Of a DNA stretch of 64,000 bases, positions 16,522 through 27,617 are shown piece by piece. The stretch is from Coriobacteriaceae bacterium AM100-PB1-1D-6A. GTDB lineage: Bacteria; Actinomycetota; Coriobacteriia; Coriobacteriales; Coriobacteriaceae. Both the position numbers and the translations under genes were made by a program. The stretch is taken from NCBI GenBank assembly GCA_027660625.1, contig JAQDNC010000002.1, forward strand, positions 124,001 to 188,000, given 5' to 3'. The notes below the pieces were generated by a model. The model did not search any database, had not been told where the DNA came from, and saw only the letters and a program-made list of their open reading frames with translations. The first letter of the stretch is position 1. The number at the start of each line of letters is the position of its first letter.

Positions 16522-17769
16522 ATGGCAGCATCCGACATGATGTCCGCCCTGATGGAGCTTTGCCAGGAGAAGCACATCGACCAGCTCTACCTGATCGACC
16601 GCCTGGAGCAGTCGCTCGCCAAGAGCTATGCCGAGATTTTGCATCTTGAGTGGGGCGCCAAGGTGACCATCGACCGTACCACCGGCAAGATCTACGTCTA
16701 CCGCCTGGAGCCGATCGACGATTCCATGGACGAGGAGGGCAACTTCACCGAGTTCGAGGAGATCGACGTTACCCCCAAGAACACGAGCCGCATCGCCGCC
16801 CAGCACGCCAAGGCCGAGATCAACGCCATCGTGCGTAACTCCGCCCGCGAGCAGATCTACGAGGAGTTCTCCGGCCGCATCGGTGACCTCATCAGCGGTA
16901 CCGTGCTGCAGTCCACGCCCGACTTCACGATCGTCAAGATCCGCGAAGGCGTCGAGGCCGAGCTGCCGCACTTCGATCAGCGCCGTTACGAGAACGAGCG
17001 CAACGAGCGCCCGATGGGCGAGCGCTACCTGCACAACCAGCACATCAAGGCCGTGATCATCGACGTTCGCGACCCCAACTCCAACCTGCAGCCGGTTCGT
17101 GGCGAGCACAGCCGTCCGCCGATTGTCATCTCCCGTACCCACCCCGAGCTCATGCGTCGTCTGTTTGAGCAGGAGGTGCCCGAGATCTATGAGGGCACCG
17201 TCCAGATCAAGTCGATCGCCCGCGAGCCCGGCCAGCGCTCCAAGGTCGCCGTCCACTCGCTTGACGACCGTCTGGATCCCGTGGGTGCCTGCGTCGGCCC
17301 CAAGGGCAGCCGTGTTCGCGCTGTCGTGGGCGAGCTCCGTGGCGAGCGCGTCGACGTCATCCTGTGGGATGCCGATCCTGCCGTCTACGTCGCCAACGCC
17401 CTTTCGCCCGCTAAGGTCACCCGCGTCCTCGTCGACGAGGAGAAGGCCTACGCCGGCGTCATCGTGCCCGACGACCAGCTGTCCCTCGCCATCGGCAAGG
17501 AGGGCCAGAACGCCCGCCTCGCCGCGCGCCTGACCGGCTGGCACATCGACATCAAGTCGGAGACGCTTGCCGCCGACATCCTCAAGAACGTTCCCGTTCA
17601 CGAGGAGCCCGCCGCCGACCTGATCGGTGACGAGGAGGACGAGGACGTCCGCCGCTGCGAGTACGTGTCCGAGGACGGCATCCAGTGCCGCAACCAGGCC
17701 CGTCCCGGCTCCCGTTTCTGCGGTGTCCACGACACCGACGCCTTCGATGATGCGGAGGATCTGATCTAG
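16522..17769 (+). CDS. nusA: Transcription factor NusA with a Cys/His C-terminal tail
   Basis: 415 residues. NusA N-domain (~1-130), S1 domain (~133-200), then two KH domains (~200-350) with [13 protein letters not shown] and [14 protein letters not shown]. Binds RNA polymerase and controls pausing, termination and antitermination. After ~residue 375 an acidic linker leads to RRCEYV...IQCRN...SRFCGVH, a C-x8-C-x10-C-x2-H arrangement that looks like a small zinc-binding module. The usual ylxR gene between nusA and infB is absent, and only 91 bases separate them. Confidence 0.95.
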   Translation: MAASDMMSALMELCQEKHIDQLYLIDRLEQSLAKSYAEILHLEWGAKVTIDRTTGKIYVYRLEPIDDSMDEEGNFTEFEEIDVTPKNTSRIAAQHAKAEINAIVRNSAREQIYEEFSGRIGDLISGTVLQSTPDFTIVKIREGVEAELPHFDQRRYENERNERPMGERYLHNQHIKAVIIDVRDPNSNLQPVRGEHSRPPIVISRTHPELMRRLFEQEVPEIYEGTVQIKSIAREPGQRSKVAVHSLDDRLDPVGACVGPKGSRVRAVVGELRGERVDVILWDADPAVYVANALSPAKVTRVLVDEEKAYAGVIVPDDQLSLAIGKEGQNARLAARLTGWHIDIKSETLAADILKNVPVHEEPAADLIGDEEDEDVRRCEYVSEDGIQCRNQARPGSRFCGVHDTDAFDDAEDLI

Positions 17770-17860
17770 CGCGCGATCGCGCCGGGCGGGTCCCGGCGCA
17801 TCCCCCACGCTCGTTCAGTCTCTAGGCACCCAAGGTGCCAGAAAGGGTAGGTGAAGTCAT

Positions 17861-20575
17861 ATGGCAAAAGTCCGTGTGTCCACCCTGGCCAAAGAGTTCG
17901 GCATGACCTCCAAGGAACTGATGGGTCATCTCGCCGAAATGAAGATTCCCGCTAAGTCCGCTTCCTCCGCCCTGGAGGACGCGTACGTCGCCATGGTCCG
18001 CAAGCAGCTCGCCTCGGTGATCGAGGCCCGCGCCCAGGAAGTCGAGGCTGCCAAGCAGGCCGAGGAGGAGGCAGCCGCCGCCGAGGAGGCTGCACGCGCT
18101 GCCGAGGCCGAGCGCGAGCGCATCGCCGCCGAGAAGGCACGCGAGGAGGAGCGCCGGCAGTTCGCCGCCGCCCAGGCTGCCGAGGAGGCCGCCCGCGCCG
18201 AGGCCGAGGCCAAGAAGAAGGCCGAGCAGGAGCGCCTTGCCCGCGAGAAGGAGGAGGCTGCCCGCGAGGCCCAGCGCCGCGCCGTTCCCGCTTCCGACTC
18301 CGGTTCGCGTTTCCGTTCGCTGCTTGACCAGATTGCCGCACAGGAGACCGTGCTCAAGGAGAAGAAGGACGCCGAGCAGAAGGCCAAGGCCGAGCGCGCT
18401 GCCGAGCGCGGCAACCGTCGTGGCGGCAACAACGACCGTCGCGGTGGCCGTCGTAACGATCGCAACGCCTCCGACAACAACTCCGAGCGCAACGCCTCCG
18501 AGAGCCGTCCCCACAGCCATCGCACCAATGCCAGCAACAACGTCGCTGCCGGTATGGACTTCCCCAACCCCGACAAGCAGGGCAAGGGCAAGAAGCGCAA
18601 GGGCGGTCACAACAACGAAGAGGACCACTACAGCCGCATGGCGCGCGAGGCCGAGGAGTACAGCCGCGAGAAGGTGCTCGAGGAGGCTCGTGCCGCCGTC
18701 GAGGAGGCCTCTCGCGAGTCCACCGGTCGCCGCAAAAAGCGCAAGGAGAAGCGCGAGCGCGAGGCTGCCAAGGCTCAGGAGGAGCGCAAGATAGAGGAGG
18801 CGCTGGCCCAGGGCGTGAACCCCGAGGACCTCGACGCCATCAAGGTCTCCCAGGGCGTTACCGTTCAGGAGCTCGCCGAGGCGCTCGACGTTCCGGCCAA
18901 CGACATCATCAAGCGACTGTTCCTGCTGGGTACGCCGCTTACCATGACGCAGTCCATGTCCGATGACCTTGTCGAGCTCGTTGCCGACGACCTGGGTCGT
19001 CAGATCAAGATCATCACCCCCGAGGAGGAGAACACCTTCTCGTTCTACGACGATCCCGCCGACCTTAAGCCGCGCGCCCCGGTCGTCACCGTCATGGGCC
19101 ACGTCGACCACGGCAAGACGAGCCTCCTCGACGCCATCCGTCACACCGGCGTCGCTGCCGGCGAGGCGGGCGGCATTACCCAGGCAATCGGCGCTTCGCA
19201 GGTTATGATCAACGACCGCAAGATCACCTTCATCGATACCCCGGGCCATGCCACCTTTACGGCCATGCGTGCCCGCGGCGCCAAGGTGACCGACATCGTC
19301 ATTCTGATCGTGGCTGCCGACGACGGCGTCATGCCCCAGACCATCGAGTCGATCAACCACGCCAAGGCCGCCGGCGTCCCCATCGTCGTCGCCGTCAACA
19401 AGATCGATAAGCCGGGTGCCAACCCCGACCGCGTGCGCCAGGAGCTCACCGAGTACGGCATCATCCCCGAGGAGTGGGGCGGACAGAACATGTTCGTCAA
19501 CATCTCGGCCAAGCAGAAGATCGGTATCGACGACCTGCTCGAGACCGTCCTGCTCCAGGCCGACGTGCTCGAACTCAAGGCCAATCCTGATACGTTCGCT
19601 TCGGGCAACGTCCTCGAGGCTAAGCTCGACAAGGGCCGCGGATCGGTTGCCACGGTGCTCGTGACCCGCGGTACCCTGCACGTGGGCGATACGCTGGTCG
19701 CCGGCCTTACCTACGGCCGCGTCCGCGCCATGCTCGACCCCAAGGGCAACGCCGTCACCGAGGCCGGTCCCTCCGACGCCGTCGAGATTCTGGGCCTGCA
19801 GTCCGTCCCCAACGCCGGCGATGAGTTCCGCGTGTTCGAGGACGAGCGCGAGGCTCGCGCCCTGGCCGACGAGCGTTCGCTCAAGGCCCGCATCGAGGAG
19901 CAGAGCCGCGTGAAGCATGTGACGCTCGAGAACCTCTTCGAGACCATCGCCGACGCCGAGGTCAAGGAGCTCAACCTGATCATCAAGGCCGACGTCCAGG
20001 GTTCTATCGAGGCCCTTCAGGACTCCCTCGACAAGATGGACCAGTCCGAGGTGCGCATCAACACGATCCACTCCGCCGTTGGCGCCATCAACGAGACCGA
20101 CGTCGTTCTGGCCGACGCCTCCAACGCCATCATCATCGGCTTTGGCGTCCGTCCCGACGGCAAGGCCCGCTCCGCCGCCGAGCGCGAGGGCGTCGAGATC
20201 CGTTGCTACGACGTCATCTACAAGTGCCTCGAGGACCTCGACGCAGCCCGTATCGGCATGCTCAAGCCCACCGAGGTCGAGGTTTCCACGGGTACCGCGA
20301 CCGTTCTGGACACCTTCAAGGTGCCCAAGGTCGGTATCGCCGCCGGTGTCCGCGTCGAAGAGGGCGAGATCGCCGCGACCGATTCCGTGCGCCTGGTGCG
20401 CGACGGCATCGTGGTCTTCAACGGTAAAATCGCCTCGATGCGCCACTACAAGGACGAGGCCAAGAGCCTCAAGAGCGGCTCCGAGGGCGGTATTGGCCTG
20501 GAGAACTTCCAGGACATCAAGCCTGGCGACACCATTGAGGGCTACCGCATCGACCAGGTTGCCCGTACCGAGTAG
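17861..20575 (+). CDS. infB: Translation initiation factor IF-2
   Basis: 904 residues. N-terminal IF2-N subdomain ([20 protein letters not shown]), then a ~250-residue Ala/Glu/Arg-rich charged coiled region and an Asn/Arg-rich stretch, a second IF2-N domain near ~330, then the GTPase: [12 protein letters not shown] (~412), DTPGHATF (~459), NKIDKPG (~512). Domains II-IV at the C-terminus bind fMet-tRNA. It places initiator tRNA on the 30S subunit. Start ATG follows AGGTGAAGTCAT. It lies in the rimP-nusA-infB-rbfA operon. Confidence 0.96.
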   Translation: MAKVRVSTLAKEFGMTSKELMGHLAEMKIPAKSASSALEDAYVAMVRKQLASVIEARAQEVEAAKQAEEEAAAAEEAARAAEAERERIAAEKAREEERRQFAAAQAAEEAARAEAEAKKKAEQERLAREKEEAAREAQRRAVPASDSGSRFRSLLDQIAAQETVLKEKKDAEQKAKAERAAERGNRRGGNNDRRGGRRNDRNASDNNSERNASESRPHSHRTNASNNVAAGMDFPNPDKQGKGKKRKGGHNNEEDHYSRMAREAEEYSREKVLEEARAAVEEASRESTGRRKKRKEKREREAAKAQEERKIEEALAQGVNPEDLDAIKVSQGVTVQELAEALDVPANDIIKRLFLLGTPLTMTQSMSDDLVELVADDLGRQIKIITPEEENTFSFYDDPADLKPRAPVVTVMGHVDHGKTSLLDAIRHTGVAAGEAGGITQAIGASQVMINDRKITFIDTPGHATFTAMRARGAKVTDIVILIVAADDGVMPQTIESINHAKAAGVPIVVAVNKIDKPGANPDRVRQELTEYGIIPEEWGGQNMFVNISAKQKIGIDDLLETVLLQADVLELKANPDTFASGNVLEAKLDKGRGSVATVLVTRGTLHVGDTLVAGLTYGRVRAMLDPKGNAVTEAGPSDAVEILGLQSVPNAGDEFRVFEDEREARALADERSLKARIEEQSRVKHVTLENLFETIADAEVKELNLIIKADVQGSIEALQDSLDKMDQSEVRINTIHSAVGAINETDVVLADASNAIIIGFGVRPDGKARSAAEREGVEIRCYDVIYKCLEDLDAARIGMLKPTEVEVSTGTATVLDTFKVPKVGIAAGVRVEEGEIAATDSVRLVRDGIVVFNGKIASMRHYKDEAKSLKSGSEGGIGLENFQDIKPGDTIEGYRIDQVARTE

Positions 20576-20586
20576 GGGGTAGCGCT

Positions 20587-20997
20587 ATGAAGCAAACGCA
20601 GGCAACCCGCCGTTTGGGCGAGCAGCTTCGCGAGAAGCTCGGTTATATCCTGCTCTTTGAGGTTTCCGATCCGCGTCTCGACCTGGTCACCCTGACCGCG
20701 GTCGAGGTCGCGGTGGACCGTTCGTTCGCGCGTGTGTATGTGTCGTGCGACGCGAGCCGCTACGACGAGGTCATGGAGGCGCTCGCCAGCGCCAAGGGCC
20801 GCATCCGTAGCCTGCTGGCCCGCTCGCTCGATTGGCGCGTCACGCCCGAGCTCGATTTTCGCATCGATCGCTCGACCGATGAGGCCGAGCGCATCACGCG
20901 TGCGCTGGAAAACGTTCCCGCCACGCTTGCGATCGAAAAGGACGAGGACGGCTATCCAATTGCGGATGCCGCCCAGGAGGCAGCTTTAGATGAGTAA
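20587..20997 (+). CDS. rbfA: Ribosome-binding factor A
   Basis: 136 residues, KH-like RbfA fold: RLGEQLREKLGYILLFEVSDPRL at the N-terminus and the DFRIDRSTDEAERI segment at ~92-105. Helps 16S rRNA 5'-end maturation and 30S assembly. RBS GGGGGTAG precedes ATG 20587. Its end overlaps nrnA by 8 bases. Confidence 0.93.
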   Translation: MKQTQATRRLGEQLREKLGYILLFEVSDPRLDLVTLTAVEVAVDRSFARVYVSCDASRYDEVMEALASAKGRIRSLLARSLDWRVTPELDFRIDRSTDEAERITRALENVPATLAIEKDEDGYPIADAAQEAALDE

Positions 20998-22033
20998 TTC
21001 CGCCGACCTTGCATCGTGCGAGTCTGCAGATATTCAGCGACGCATCCTTGAGCTCATCGAGGGTGCGTCCTCCATTGCGATTTCGGGACATACGTCTCCC
21101 GATGGCGACGCCCTGGGCTCCGTGCTGGGCCTGGGCCTCTCGCTTAGGAAGTTCTTTCCCAACAAGGACATTGCCCTGCTGCTGGCAGACGATGACCCGG
21201 TTCCGCGCATCTACCGCTTTATGGAGGGCGCCGACCGTCTGGTGCCTGCATCTGCGTATACCGGCAATCCGGACCTGTTCATCTCGGTGGACGTGCCGGT
21301 CGTCGAGCGTCTGAACAACTCCGCCGAGGTGCTCCGCCGCTCGTCGCATGTGGTGTGCTTCGATCACCACCCGGCGCGCGAGGAATTTGCCGAGCTGAGC
21401 CTGAGGTGCGTCGATGCCGCGGCCTGTGCCATGATCATCGACCGCTTTTTGGACAATTGCGGCATTGTGGCTCGCGATGGTGTCGCGACCTGCCTGTTGT
21501 GCGGCCTGGTGACCGATACCGGTCGTTTTCAGTATCAAAACGCCGATGCCGCTGCGTTCCATGCCGCCTCGCGCCTGGTCGCGCACGGTGCCGATCCGGC
21601 GCGCGTTGCGCTCGAGGTCTACCAGAGCATGCGCGTAGAGTTCTTGCATCTCAAGTCCATCGTTATGGGGCGCATCAAGACAGTGGCGCACGGTCGCGTG
21701 GCATATAGCTATGCGTACCAGAGTGACCTCGAGGCTTGCGGCGTCACTTCGGACGAGTGCGACGGCCTGGTCGATGTGGTGCGTTCGGTGATGGGTGTGG
21801 AGGTCTGCCTGTTCCTGAAGGGCATTGAGGGCGATACCAAGGTACGCGGTAACCTGCGCTCCAAGGGCGACCTCAATGTTTCCGAGATCGCTGCTGCTTT
21901 TGGCGGTGGCGGGCATCCCGCGGCCGCTGGTTTCTCTAACAACGGAACGATTCTCGAGACGCTCACCGCGGCACTCCCCATGCTGGCCGAGCTGGTGGGG
22001 GAGGATCCCGCTTCGGTGACCGTCGAGCTCTAA
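20990..22033 (+). CDS. nrnA: DHH-family phosphoesterase (NrnA-like)
   Basis: 347 residues. DHH motifs: SGHTSPDGDALGS (~37-49), SVDVP (~100), FDHHPAR (~125) and LCGLVTDTGRF; the C-terminal DHHA1 RNA-binding domain has FGGGGHPAAAG at ~303. NrnA-type enzymes degrade nanoRNAs and pAp or cyclic-dinucleotide breakdown products. The overlap with rbfA and 15-base gap to truB place it in the translation operon, the standard position for nrnA in Gram-positives. Confidence 0.9.
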   Translation: MSNSADLASCESADIQRRILELIEGASSIAISGHTSPDGDALGSVLGLGLSLRKFFPNKDIALLLADDDPVPRIYRFMEGADRLVPASAYTGNPDLFISVDVPVVERLNNSAEVLRRSSHVVCFDHHPAREEFAELSLRCVDAAACAMIIDRFLDNCGIVARDGVATCLLCGLVTDTGRFQYQNADAAAFHAASRLVAHGADPARVALEVYQSMRVEFLHLKSIVMGRIKTVAHGRVAYSYAYQSDLEACGVTSDECDGLVDVVRSVMGVEVCLFLKGIEGDTKVRGNLRSKGDLNVSEIAAAFGGGGHPAAAGFSNNGTILETLTAALPMLAELVGEDPASVTVEL

Positions 22034-22048
22034 CATTTTGGATGGTAC

Positions 22049-22981
22049 ATGGCTCGTCGTACACCTTCTCAACTTAATATGCTGCTCGCCGTCGATAAGC
22101 CGGTGGGCTGTACGTCTCACGACGTGGTATCGCAGTGCCGACGCGCCCTCCATGAGCGACGCGTCGGCCATGCCGGTACGCTCGACCCCATGGCATCCGG
22201 TGTCATGGTGGTGGGCGTTGGCCAGGCGACCCGTCTGCTGGGCATGCTAACCCTGGATACCAAAAGTTATGTCGCCGACATTTCGTTTGGCGTCGAGACC
22301 AATACCGATGACGCGGAGGGTGAGGCCGTCCGCACGGTGCCCGTTGCCCCCGAGCTGCGCGATCTTGCTTACGCCCGTGAGCAGCTGGCCGCTATGCTTG
22401 GCCCGCAGATGCAGGTGCCGCCAGCGTTTTCGGCCATTTCGGTCAATGGCGTTCGCGCCTATAAGAGTGCTCGCGAGGGCAATGCGGTTGAGTTGCCCCC
22501 GCGCCCCGTCGAGGTCTATGCCGCCGACCTGATCGCCGTGGGCGGCGAGGGCGATGCGTGCGTCTGGACCGTGGCGTTTTCGGTAAGCAAGGGCACCTAC
22601 ATTCGCGCGCTTGCTCGCGATCTGGGTCGCGCCTGCGATAGTGCTGCGCATATTTCCGCGCTGCGCCGTACGGCCTCCGGCGTGGTTTCCATTGGCGCCT
22701 GTCATGCGGTCGAGGAGCTTTCTCCCGAGTCTGCGGCCGGCTTCGCCTTGGATCCCATCGCCGCCCTTGGTGCCACGCGTGTCGATTTGCCGGGTAATCT
22801 TGCAGACGACCTGCTTTGTGGTCGCCGCATTCCCGTTGAACGCGCGCTTGCGGACTTCGATACGGCGAAGGCACCGTTCGCGCTCGTGCTCGATGGGGGA
22901 CTCAAGGCGCTCGCCCGCATCGAGGGCGGCCGCTTTGTGATGGAGCACGTCTTTCCGCAGGCGATCGGCGGTGTTCGATGA
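22049..22981 (+). CDS. truB: tRNA pseudouridine-55 synthase
   Basis: 310 residues. The catalytic loop VGHAGTLDPMASGVMVVGVG is at ~38-57 with the catalytic Asp in TLDP; KSYVADISFG and YIRALARDLG follow. Makes pseudouridine 55 in the T-loop of tRNAs. ATG 22049 comes 15 bases after nrnA; the end overlaps ribF by 4 bases (ATGA). Confidence 0.95.
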   Translation: MARRTPSQLNMLLAVDKPVGCTSHDVVSQCRRALHERRVGHAGTLDPMASGVMVVGVGQATRLLGMLTLDTKSYVADISFGVETNTDDAEGEAVRTVPVAPELRDLAYAREQLAAMLGPQMQVPPAFSAISVNGVRAYKSAREGNAVELPPRPVEVYAADLIAVGGEGDACVWTVAFSVSKGTYIRALARDLGRACDSAAHISALRRTASGVVSIGACHAVEELSPESAAGFALDPIAALGATRVDLPGNLADDLLCGRRIPVERALADFDTAKAPFALVLDGGLKALARIEGGRFVMEHVFPQAIGGVR

Positions 22982-23991
22982 TGCTGGCGCCCCACGAGCT
23001 CGCGCGTATCTTTTTCGCGGGTGAGTTGGATGAGGCCCGTATCGTTTCTGCCGATGCATTTGATGGGTGCGAGTTCTTGGGTGCCGCGTCGATCGCCATA
23101 GGCGTGTTTGATGGCGTGCATCGTGGGCACCAAGAGCTGATTGACGCGGTTATTCGCGACGCACGTTTCCACGGCAGCAAAGCGGTCGTGGTCACCTTCG
23201 ATCCTGATCCGGACGTCGTGGTGAGTCCGTCGCCCGCTCAAAAATTGATGACGACGGCCGACCGACTGCACGCACTGGCTCAAACCGGGGTCGATGCGGT
23301 GGTGGCCGTTCCCTTTACGCCCGCCGTGGCGGCACTCGACCATGTCGGGTTTCTGGCGCTGTTGTCGCGCGTTGTCGACATTCGCTCCATTCGTGTAGGC
23401 AGTGACTTTAGACTCGGCCGCGGCGGCGCTTCGGGCGTTGCCGAGATGCGCGCCTGGGGTACTGAACGTGGGGTTGACGTTTACGGTCACGACTTGCTCT
23501 GCGTTAACGGGCAGACCATCTGTGCCACGCGCATCCGCCATGAGCTGGCCCAGGGTCATGTGGAGCTGGCTGCCGAGCTTCTCGGCCGTCCCTATATGGT
23601 GCGCGGCGTTGTGGCGGCTGGCCGTCACGAGGGTTCCGACATGGGCTTTCCCACGGCAAACATCCAGGTGCCCGACGGCATTCAAGTGCCTGCCGATGGC
23701 GTCTATGAGGGTCTGGTGCTGGTCGATGATACCGTATGGCCTGCTGCTGTTAACGTCGGCCTGCCGCCGACCTATGCCGACGATGCCGCCTCGGCGCATC
23801 TCGAGGCCAACTTGATCGGCTATGCGGGCGACCTGTATGGCGCTTCCGTGTCGCTGGCGTTTACGCGCTGGCTGCGTCCGTCTCGCGTGTTCGATTCCCT
23901 GGACGACCTGATCGCGACCGTCGAGGGTAATATTGACGATATTCGCCACAACTTGGGTGAGCAGGGGGTGAGCATCCGTGATAAGCGATGA
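22978..23991 (+). CDS. ribF: Bifunctional riboflavin kinase / FAD synthetase
   Basis: 337 residues. N-terminal nucleotidyltransferase domain with IGVFDGVHRGHQ (~42-53, HxGH type) and the ISSTxIR-equivalent ICATRIRHEL (~180); C-terminal flavokinase domain with GRHEGSDMGFPTANI (~218-232). Converts riboflavin to FMN and FAD. It overlaps truB by 4 and dnaG by 14 bases, so translation is probably coupled. Confidence 0.94.
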   Translation: MMLAPHELARIFFAGELDEARIVSADAFDGCEFLGAASIAIGVFDGVHRGHQELIDAVIRDARFHGSKAVVVTFDPDPDVVVSPSPAQKLMTTADRLHALAQTGVDAVVAVPFTPAVAALDHVGFLALLSRVVDIRSIRVGSDFRLGRGGASGVAEMRAWGTERGVDVYGHDLLCVNGQTICATRIRHELAQGHVELAAELLGRPYMVRGVVAAGRHEGSDMGFPTANIQVPDGIQVPADGVYEGLVLVDDTVWPAAVNVGLPPTYADDAASAHLEANLIGYAGDLYGASVSLAFTRWLRPSRVFDSLDDLIATVEGNIDDIRHNLGEQGVSIRDKR

Positions 23992-26107
23992 GGAGAAAGA
24001 CCAGGTACGCGCTGCGTCCGATTTGGTTGCCATCGTGCAGGAAACGGTTGAGCTCAAGCCCCGCGGCCATGAGTTTTGGGGATGCTGCCCGTTTCATGGC
24101 GAAAAGACCCCATCGTTTCACATTATCCCTGCTACGCAGGTGTGGCACTGCTTTGGCTGCGGCGAGGGCGGCGACGTCTTTACCTATATCATGAAGCGCG
24201 AGAACCTGAGTTTTCCCGAGTCGATCCGCTATTTGGCTGATCGTGCGGGCATTGAACTGCACGATACCGGTGCGCAGCGCGATCGCGGCACCAAGCGTGC
24301 CCGCATCTATGACCTGTGCGCCGAGACGGCTCAGTTCTACCACACCATGCTTATGCGCGGTAAGGACAGCCGTCCGCGCGAGTACTTTGCCAGCCGCGGC
24401 ATGGGCGGAGATGTCTGTCGCCGCTACTGCCTGGGCTTTGCACCGGGTCGCAACGCGCTGGTTTCGCATCTGTCCCAAGCGGGCTTTACCCCGCAGGAGA
24501 TGACTGACGCCAATGTGGCCGTGAGCCGTGGGCGCGGACAGCTTGCCGACCGTTTTTACGACCGTGTGATGTTTCCCATCTTTGATGAGCAAGGTCACAA
24601 TATCGCCTTTGGCGGGCGCATCATGGGCGATGGTCAGCCAAAGTACCTCAACACCGCCGAGACGAGCGTGTTTCATAAAAAACGAAACCTCTACGGCTTT
24701 AACTGGGCCAAGGAGTTTATCGTCGCGCAGGATACCGCCATCGTGGTGGAGGGATATACCGACTGCATCGCCTGCTGGGAGGCAGGGATCAAAAACGTCG
24801 TCGCTACGCTGGGCACAGCACTCACGGAACATCACGTTAAGACACTCACCCGTTTTGCCAAGCGCATTGTCTATATGTTCGATGGCGACGCCGCCGGTCA
24901 AAAGGCCGCTCGCCGCGCGATTCAGTTTATCGAGCAGGATTCGATGGACCTGCGCTGCGTGGTGCTGCCCGACGGCAACGACCCCATGGAGTTCATCACG
25001 GCGCATGGCGGCCAGGAGCTTCAGGCGCGCATCGATGCCGCCGAGCCCCTCATGTACTTTGTCTACCGTTCGCTGCAGGAGTCGAGCGACATTACCACAC
25101 CGGGCGGTCGTGCCAAGGCGCTCGAGGATGCGCTGACGCTCATCTATCCGCTGCGCGACAGCTATATGATCGACACATACTTTATCCAGATTGCCGACCT
25201 GTTAGGTTTGGACCTGGAGACCGTGCGCGCGAGTTCGGGCCGTGTGTTTCGCGATGTCGCCAAGCGCGAGGATGCCGAGCGCCGGCGTGAGCAGAGCTAC
25301 GAGCGTCAACGCGCGCAAGCTGAGCGCGCGGGCGGTTCGCAGGGTCGAGGCTCGGGCGGCGGTGCGGCTGGCGCGCGCAGTGCCGGTCGCGGTGCCTGGG
25401 CCGCGGGTGCGACGCCACCGGTGTCCGCACCGGTCGAAGAGGACCCGTACGACTACGTTCCGGTTGATGCCTATGGGGCCGCGCCGGTGGAGGTCGACGA
25501 GGATCTGCCGCCAATCGATGTGCCAGCGGGGATGGAAAGCGCTGCGCCTGTTGCCGATAGTTCAAACGCGGCGGCAGCTCCTTCGATGCCGATTGTTTTG
25601 ACCGATCTGGAGCGGAAATCCCTAGCGGGGGAGCGCGAGCTGCTGACGATGCTTACGAGCTACCCCGATCTGTTCCGCACGTATGCCGACCGCATTTGTT
25701 CTATCGAATGGGTCGATCCGCGTCACGAGTCCATTGCGTGGGCCGTGCTCGCGACGCCGCCGGGCACCGATCCTGCGGCCTGCATGGATGCGGCGCGCGC
25801 GGTGTGTCCCGAGGCGGCCTCCCTTGTCAGCGCCGGGCGCATCTCGGCAACGAGTAAGCACCCGACCGAGACGAACATCGTCTTTATGCTCGATACGCTC
25901 GAGCTCTACACCATCAAGCGTCGCATGCGAGCCGCGCAGGCCAAGTTGCGTCAGAACCGTTCACTCGACGATGAGGCCCGTCGCGTGCTGACGATGCAGG
26001 CGGTGCAAGATTCACAGCGCCAGCGCGAGCTCCAAAAGTCGATCGGTGGCGTGGCCGACCCGTTCCGTTTGATCGGTTTGGAGACCGCAGGTGCCGATCA
26101 GGCCTAG
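23978..26107 (+). CDS. dnaG: DNA primase
   Basis: 709 residues. CHC2 zinc-binding domain (CCPFHGEKTPSFH...CFGCGEGGD, ~35-68), core with Toprim fold (VVEGYTDCIACWEAG ~255-269; FDGDAAGQKAA ~301-311). A low-complexity Gly/Ala/Arg-rich linker (~430-480) and an acidic Pro-rich stretch precede the helicase-interacting C-terminal domain, making the protein longer than the ~600 of E. coli and B. subtilis DnaG. Start GTG 23978 follows AGGGGGTGAG inside ribF. Synthesises RNA primers at the fork. Confidence 0.95.
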   Translation: MISDEEKDQVRAASDLVAIVQETVELKPRGHEFWGCCPFHGEKTPSFHIIPATQVWHCFGCGEGGDVFTYIMKRENLSFPESIRYLADRAGIELHDTGAQRDRGTKRARIYDLCAETAQFYHTMLMRGKDSRPREYFASRGMGGDVCRRYCLGFAPGRNALVSHLSQAGFTPQEMTDANVAVSRGRGQLADRFYDRVMFPIFDEQGHNIAFGGRIMGDGQPKYLNTAETSVFHKKRNLYGFNWAKEFIVAQDTAIVVEGYTDCIACWEAGIKNVVATLGTALTEHHVKTLTRFAKRIVYMFDGDAAGQKAARRAIQFIEQDSMDLRCVVLPDGNDPMEFITAHGGQELQARIDAAEPLMYFVYRSLQESSDITTPGGRAKALEDALTLIYPLRDSYMIDTYFIQIADLLGLDLETVRASSGRVFRDVAKREDAERRREQSYERQRAQAERAGGSQGRGSGGGAAGARSAGRGAWAAGATPPVSAPVEEDPYDYVPVDAYGAAPVEVDEDLPPIDVPAGMESAAPVADSSNAAAAPSMPIVLTDLERKSLAGERELLTMLTSYPDLFRTYADRICSIEWVDPRHESIAWAVLATPPGTDPAACMDAARAVCPEAASLVSAGRISATSKHPTETNIVFMLDTLELYTIKRRMRAAQAKLRQNRSLDDEARRVLTMQAVQDSQRQRELQKSIGGVADPFRLIGLETAGADQA

Positions 26108-26217
26108 ATGTTGTGGTCAACCAGCGTATTCTCGCCTATATCCTGTCTTTATTTTGGGTATAGACGTCTACGTGTGTGCTAAAGTATTGAGTCCTGTGGA
26201 CTATGAAGGGAGAATCT

Positions 26218-27567
26218 GTGCCAAAAAAGACTGAGAGCACGGGTACTGGGCTGGAATCCTACGTTGCAAAGCTCATGGGCAACGGCTCAAACAGGACTTC
26301 GGTAACCGAGGACGAGATTCAGGTCGCCCTGAAGGATATCGATGTTTCTGACGAGCAGCTCACCGCGGTGTATTCCGCGCTGCGCAACAGCGGCATCCAG
26401 ATTATCTCCGCGAGCGGTAACGACGACGCCCCCATGGACGTCGACGATGACGCTAACGATACCGATACCGACGATTTCGATGACGACGACGAGCACGATT
26501 CCGGCTCGCTCGACGATCACGAGCTCAAGATGGCCCGTCAGGCCGACGCCGAGATGGGTTCTTCCAAGAGCAAGAAGAAGCGCACCGTGCGCACGTCCCG
26601 TTCACGCTCGCGCGTGCGTGGCATCGATGCCTCTACGGTGATGCTGACCGGCGATCCTGTTCGTATGTACCTCAAGGAGATCGGCAAGGTCGACCTGCTG
26701 ACCGCCTCCGAAGAGGTCGATCTGGCCATGAAGATCGAGGCCGGTCTTGAGGCCACCGAGAAGCTCGAGGCCGCCGATGCCGGTGAGCTCGAGCTCACGC
26801 GTGCCGAGATGCGTCGTCTTACGCGCATTGAGAACGTCGGCCTCGAAGCTAAGCAGGCACTCATCAGCGCAAACCTGCGTCTGGTCGTCTCCATCGCCAA
26901 GCGCTATGTCGGCCGCGGCATGCTGTTCCTTGACCTGATCCAGGAGGGTAACCTCGGTCTGATTCGCGCCGTCGAGAAGTTCGACTACCAGAAGGGCTTT
27001 AAGTTCTCCACGTACGCCACGTGGTGGATCCGTCAGGCCATTACGCGCGCTATCGCCGACCAGGCCCGTACCATCCGTATTCCCGTGCATATGGTCGAGA
27101 CTATCAACAAGCTCGTCCGCGTGCAGCGCCAGCTCCTTCAGGACCTGGGCCGCGACCCGACCCCCGAGGAGATCGGTGCCGAGATGGACATGAGCGCCGA
27201 CCGCGTCCGCGAGATCCAGAAGATCTCGCAGGAGCCCGTGTCGCTTGAGACCCCCATCGGCGAGGAAGAGGATTCCCAGTTGGGCGACTTCATCGAGGAC
27301 TCCCAGGCTATCGTTCCGCCCGATGCCGCCAGCTTCTCCATGCTGCAGGAGCAGCTCACTCAGGTGCTCGACTCGCTTGCCGATCGTGAGCGCAAGGTTA
27401 TCGAGCTGCGCTTTGGCCTTGTCGACGGGCATCCCCGTACGCTCGAGGAAGTCGGCCGCGAGTTTGGCGTCACGCGCGAGCGTATCCGCCAGATCGAGTC
27501 CAAGACCCTGGCCAAGCTCCGCCACCCCAGTCGTTCGAGCAAGCTGAAGGACTATATCGAAAGCTAG
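26218..27567 (+). CDS. rpoD: Primary RNA polymerase sigma factor (SigA/RpoD)
   Basis: 449 residues from GTG 26218, chosen because AAGGGAG lies 6 bases before it; ATG 26203 overlaps that RBS. A poorly conserved acidic N-terminus (Asp-rich ~75-100) and a basic Lys/Arg/Ser stretch (~115-138) precede regions 1.2-4: [11 protein letters not shown], region 2 [17 protein letters not shown] and [13 protein letters not shown], region 3, and region 4.2 [22 protein letters not shown]. Typical housekeeping sigma following dnaG. Confidence 0.96.
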   Translation: MPKKTESTGTGLESYVAKLMGNGSNRTSVTEDEIQVALKDIDVSDEQLTAVYSALRNSGIQIISASGNDDAPMDVDDDANDTDTDDFDDDDEHDSGSLDDHELKMARQADAEMGSSKSKKKRTVRTSRSRSRVRGIDASTVMLTGDPVRMYLKEIGKVDLLTASEEVDLAMKIEAGLEATEKLEAADAGELELTRAEMRRLTRIENVGLEAKQALISANLRLVVSIAKRYVGRGMLFLDLIQEGNLGLIRAVEKFDYQKGFKFSTYATWWIRQAITRAIADQARTIRIPVHMVETINKLVRVQRQLLQDLGRDPTPEEIGAEMDMSADRVREIQKISQEPVSLETPIGEEEDSQLGDFIEDSQAIVPPDAASFSMLQEQLTQVLDSLADRERKVIELRFGLVDGHPRTLEEVGREFGVTRERIRQIESKTLAKLRHPSRSSKLKDYIES

Positions 27568-27575
27568 TCAAGCAA

Positions 27576-27612
27576 GAAGCGCCCTCAAGCACATCCGCTT
27601 GGGGGCGCTTTC
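27576..27612 (+). terminator. sigA terminator
   Basis: AAGCGCCCTCAAG and CTTGGGGGCGCTT pair around a short loop; the tail is weak (TCATG). Confidence 0.6.
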
Positions 27613-27617
27613 ATGTG

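Noticed and set aside
17822..20446. 874-residue minus-strand frame opposite infB
   Set aside because: Shadow of IF-2 with a repetitive Gly/Leu/Val composition and no family features.
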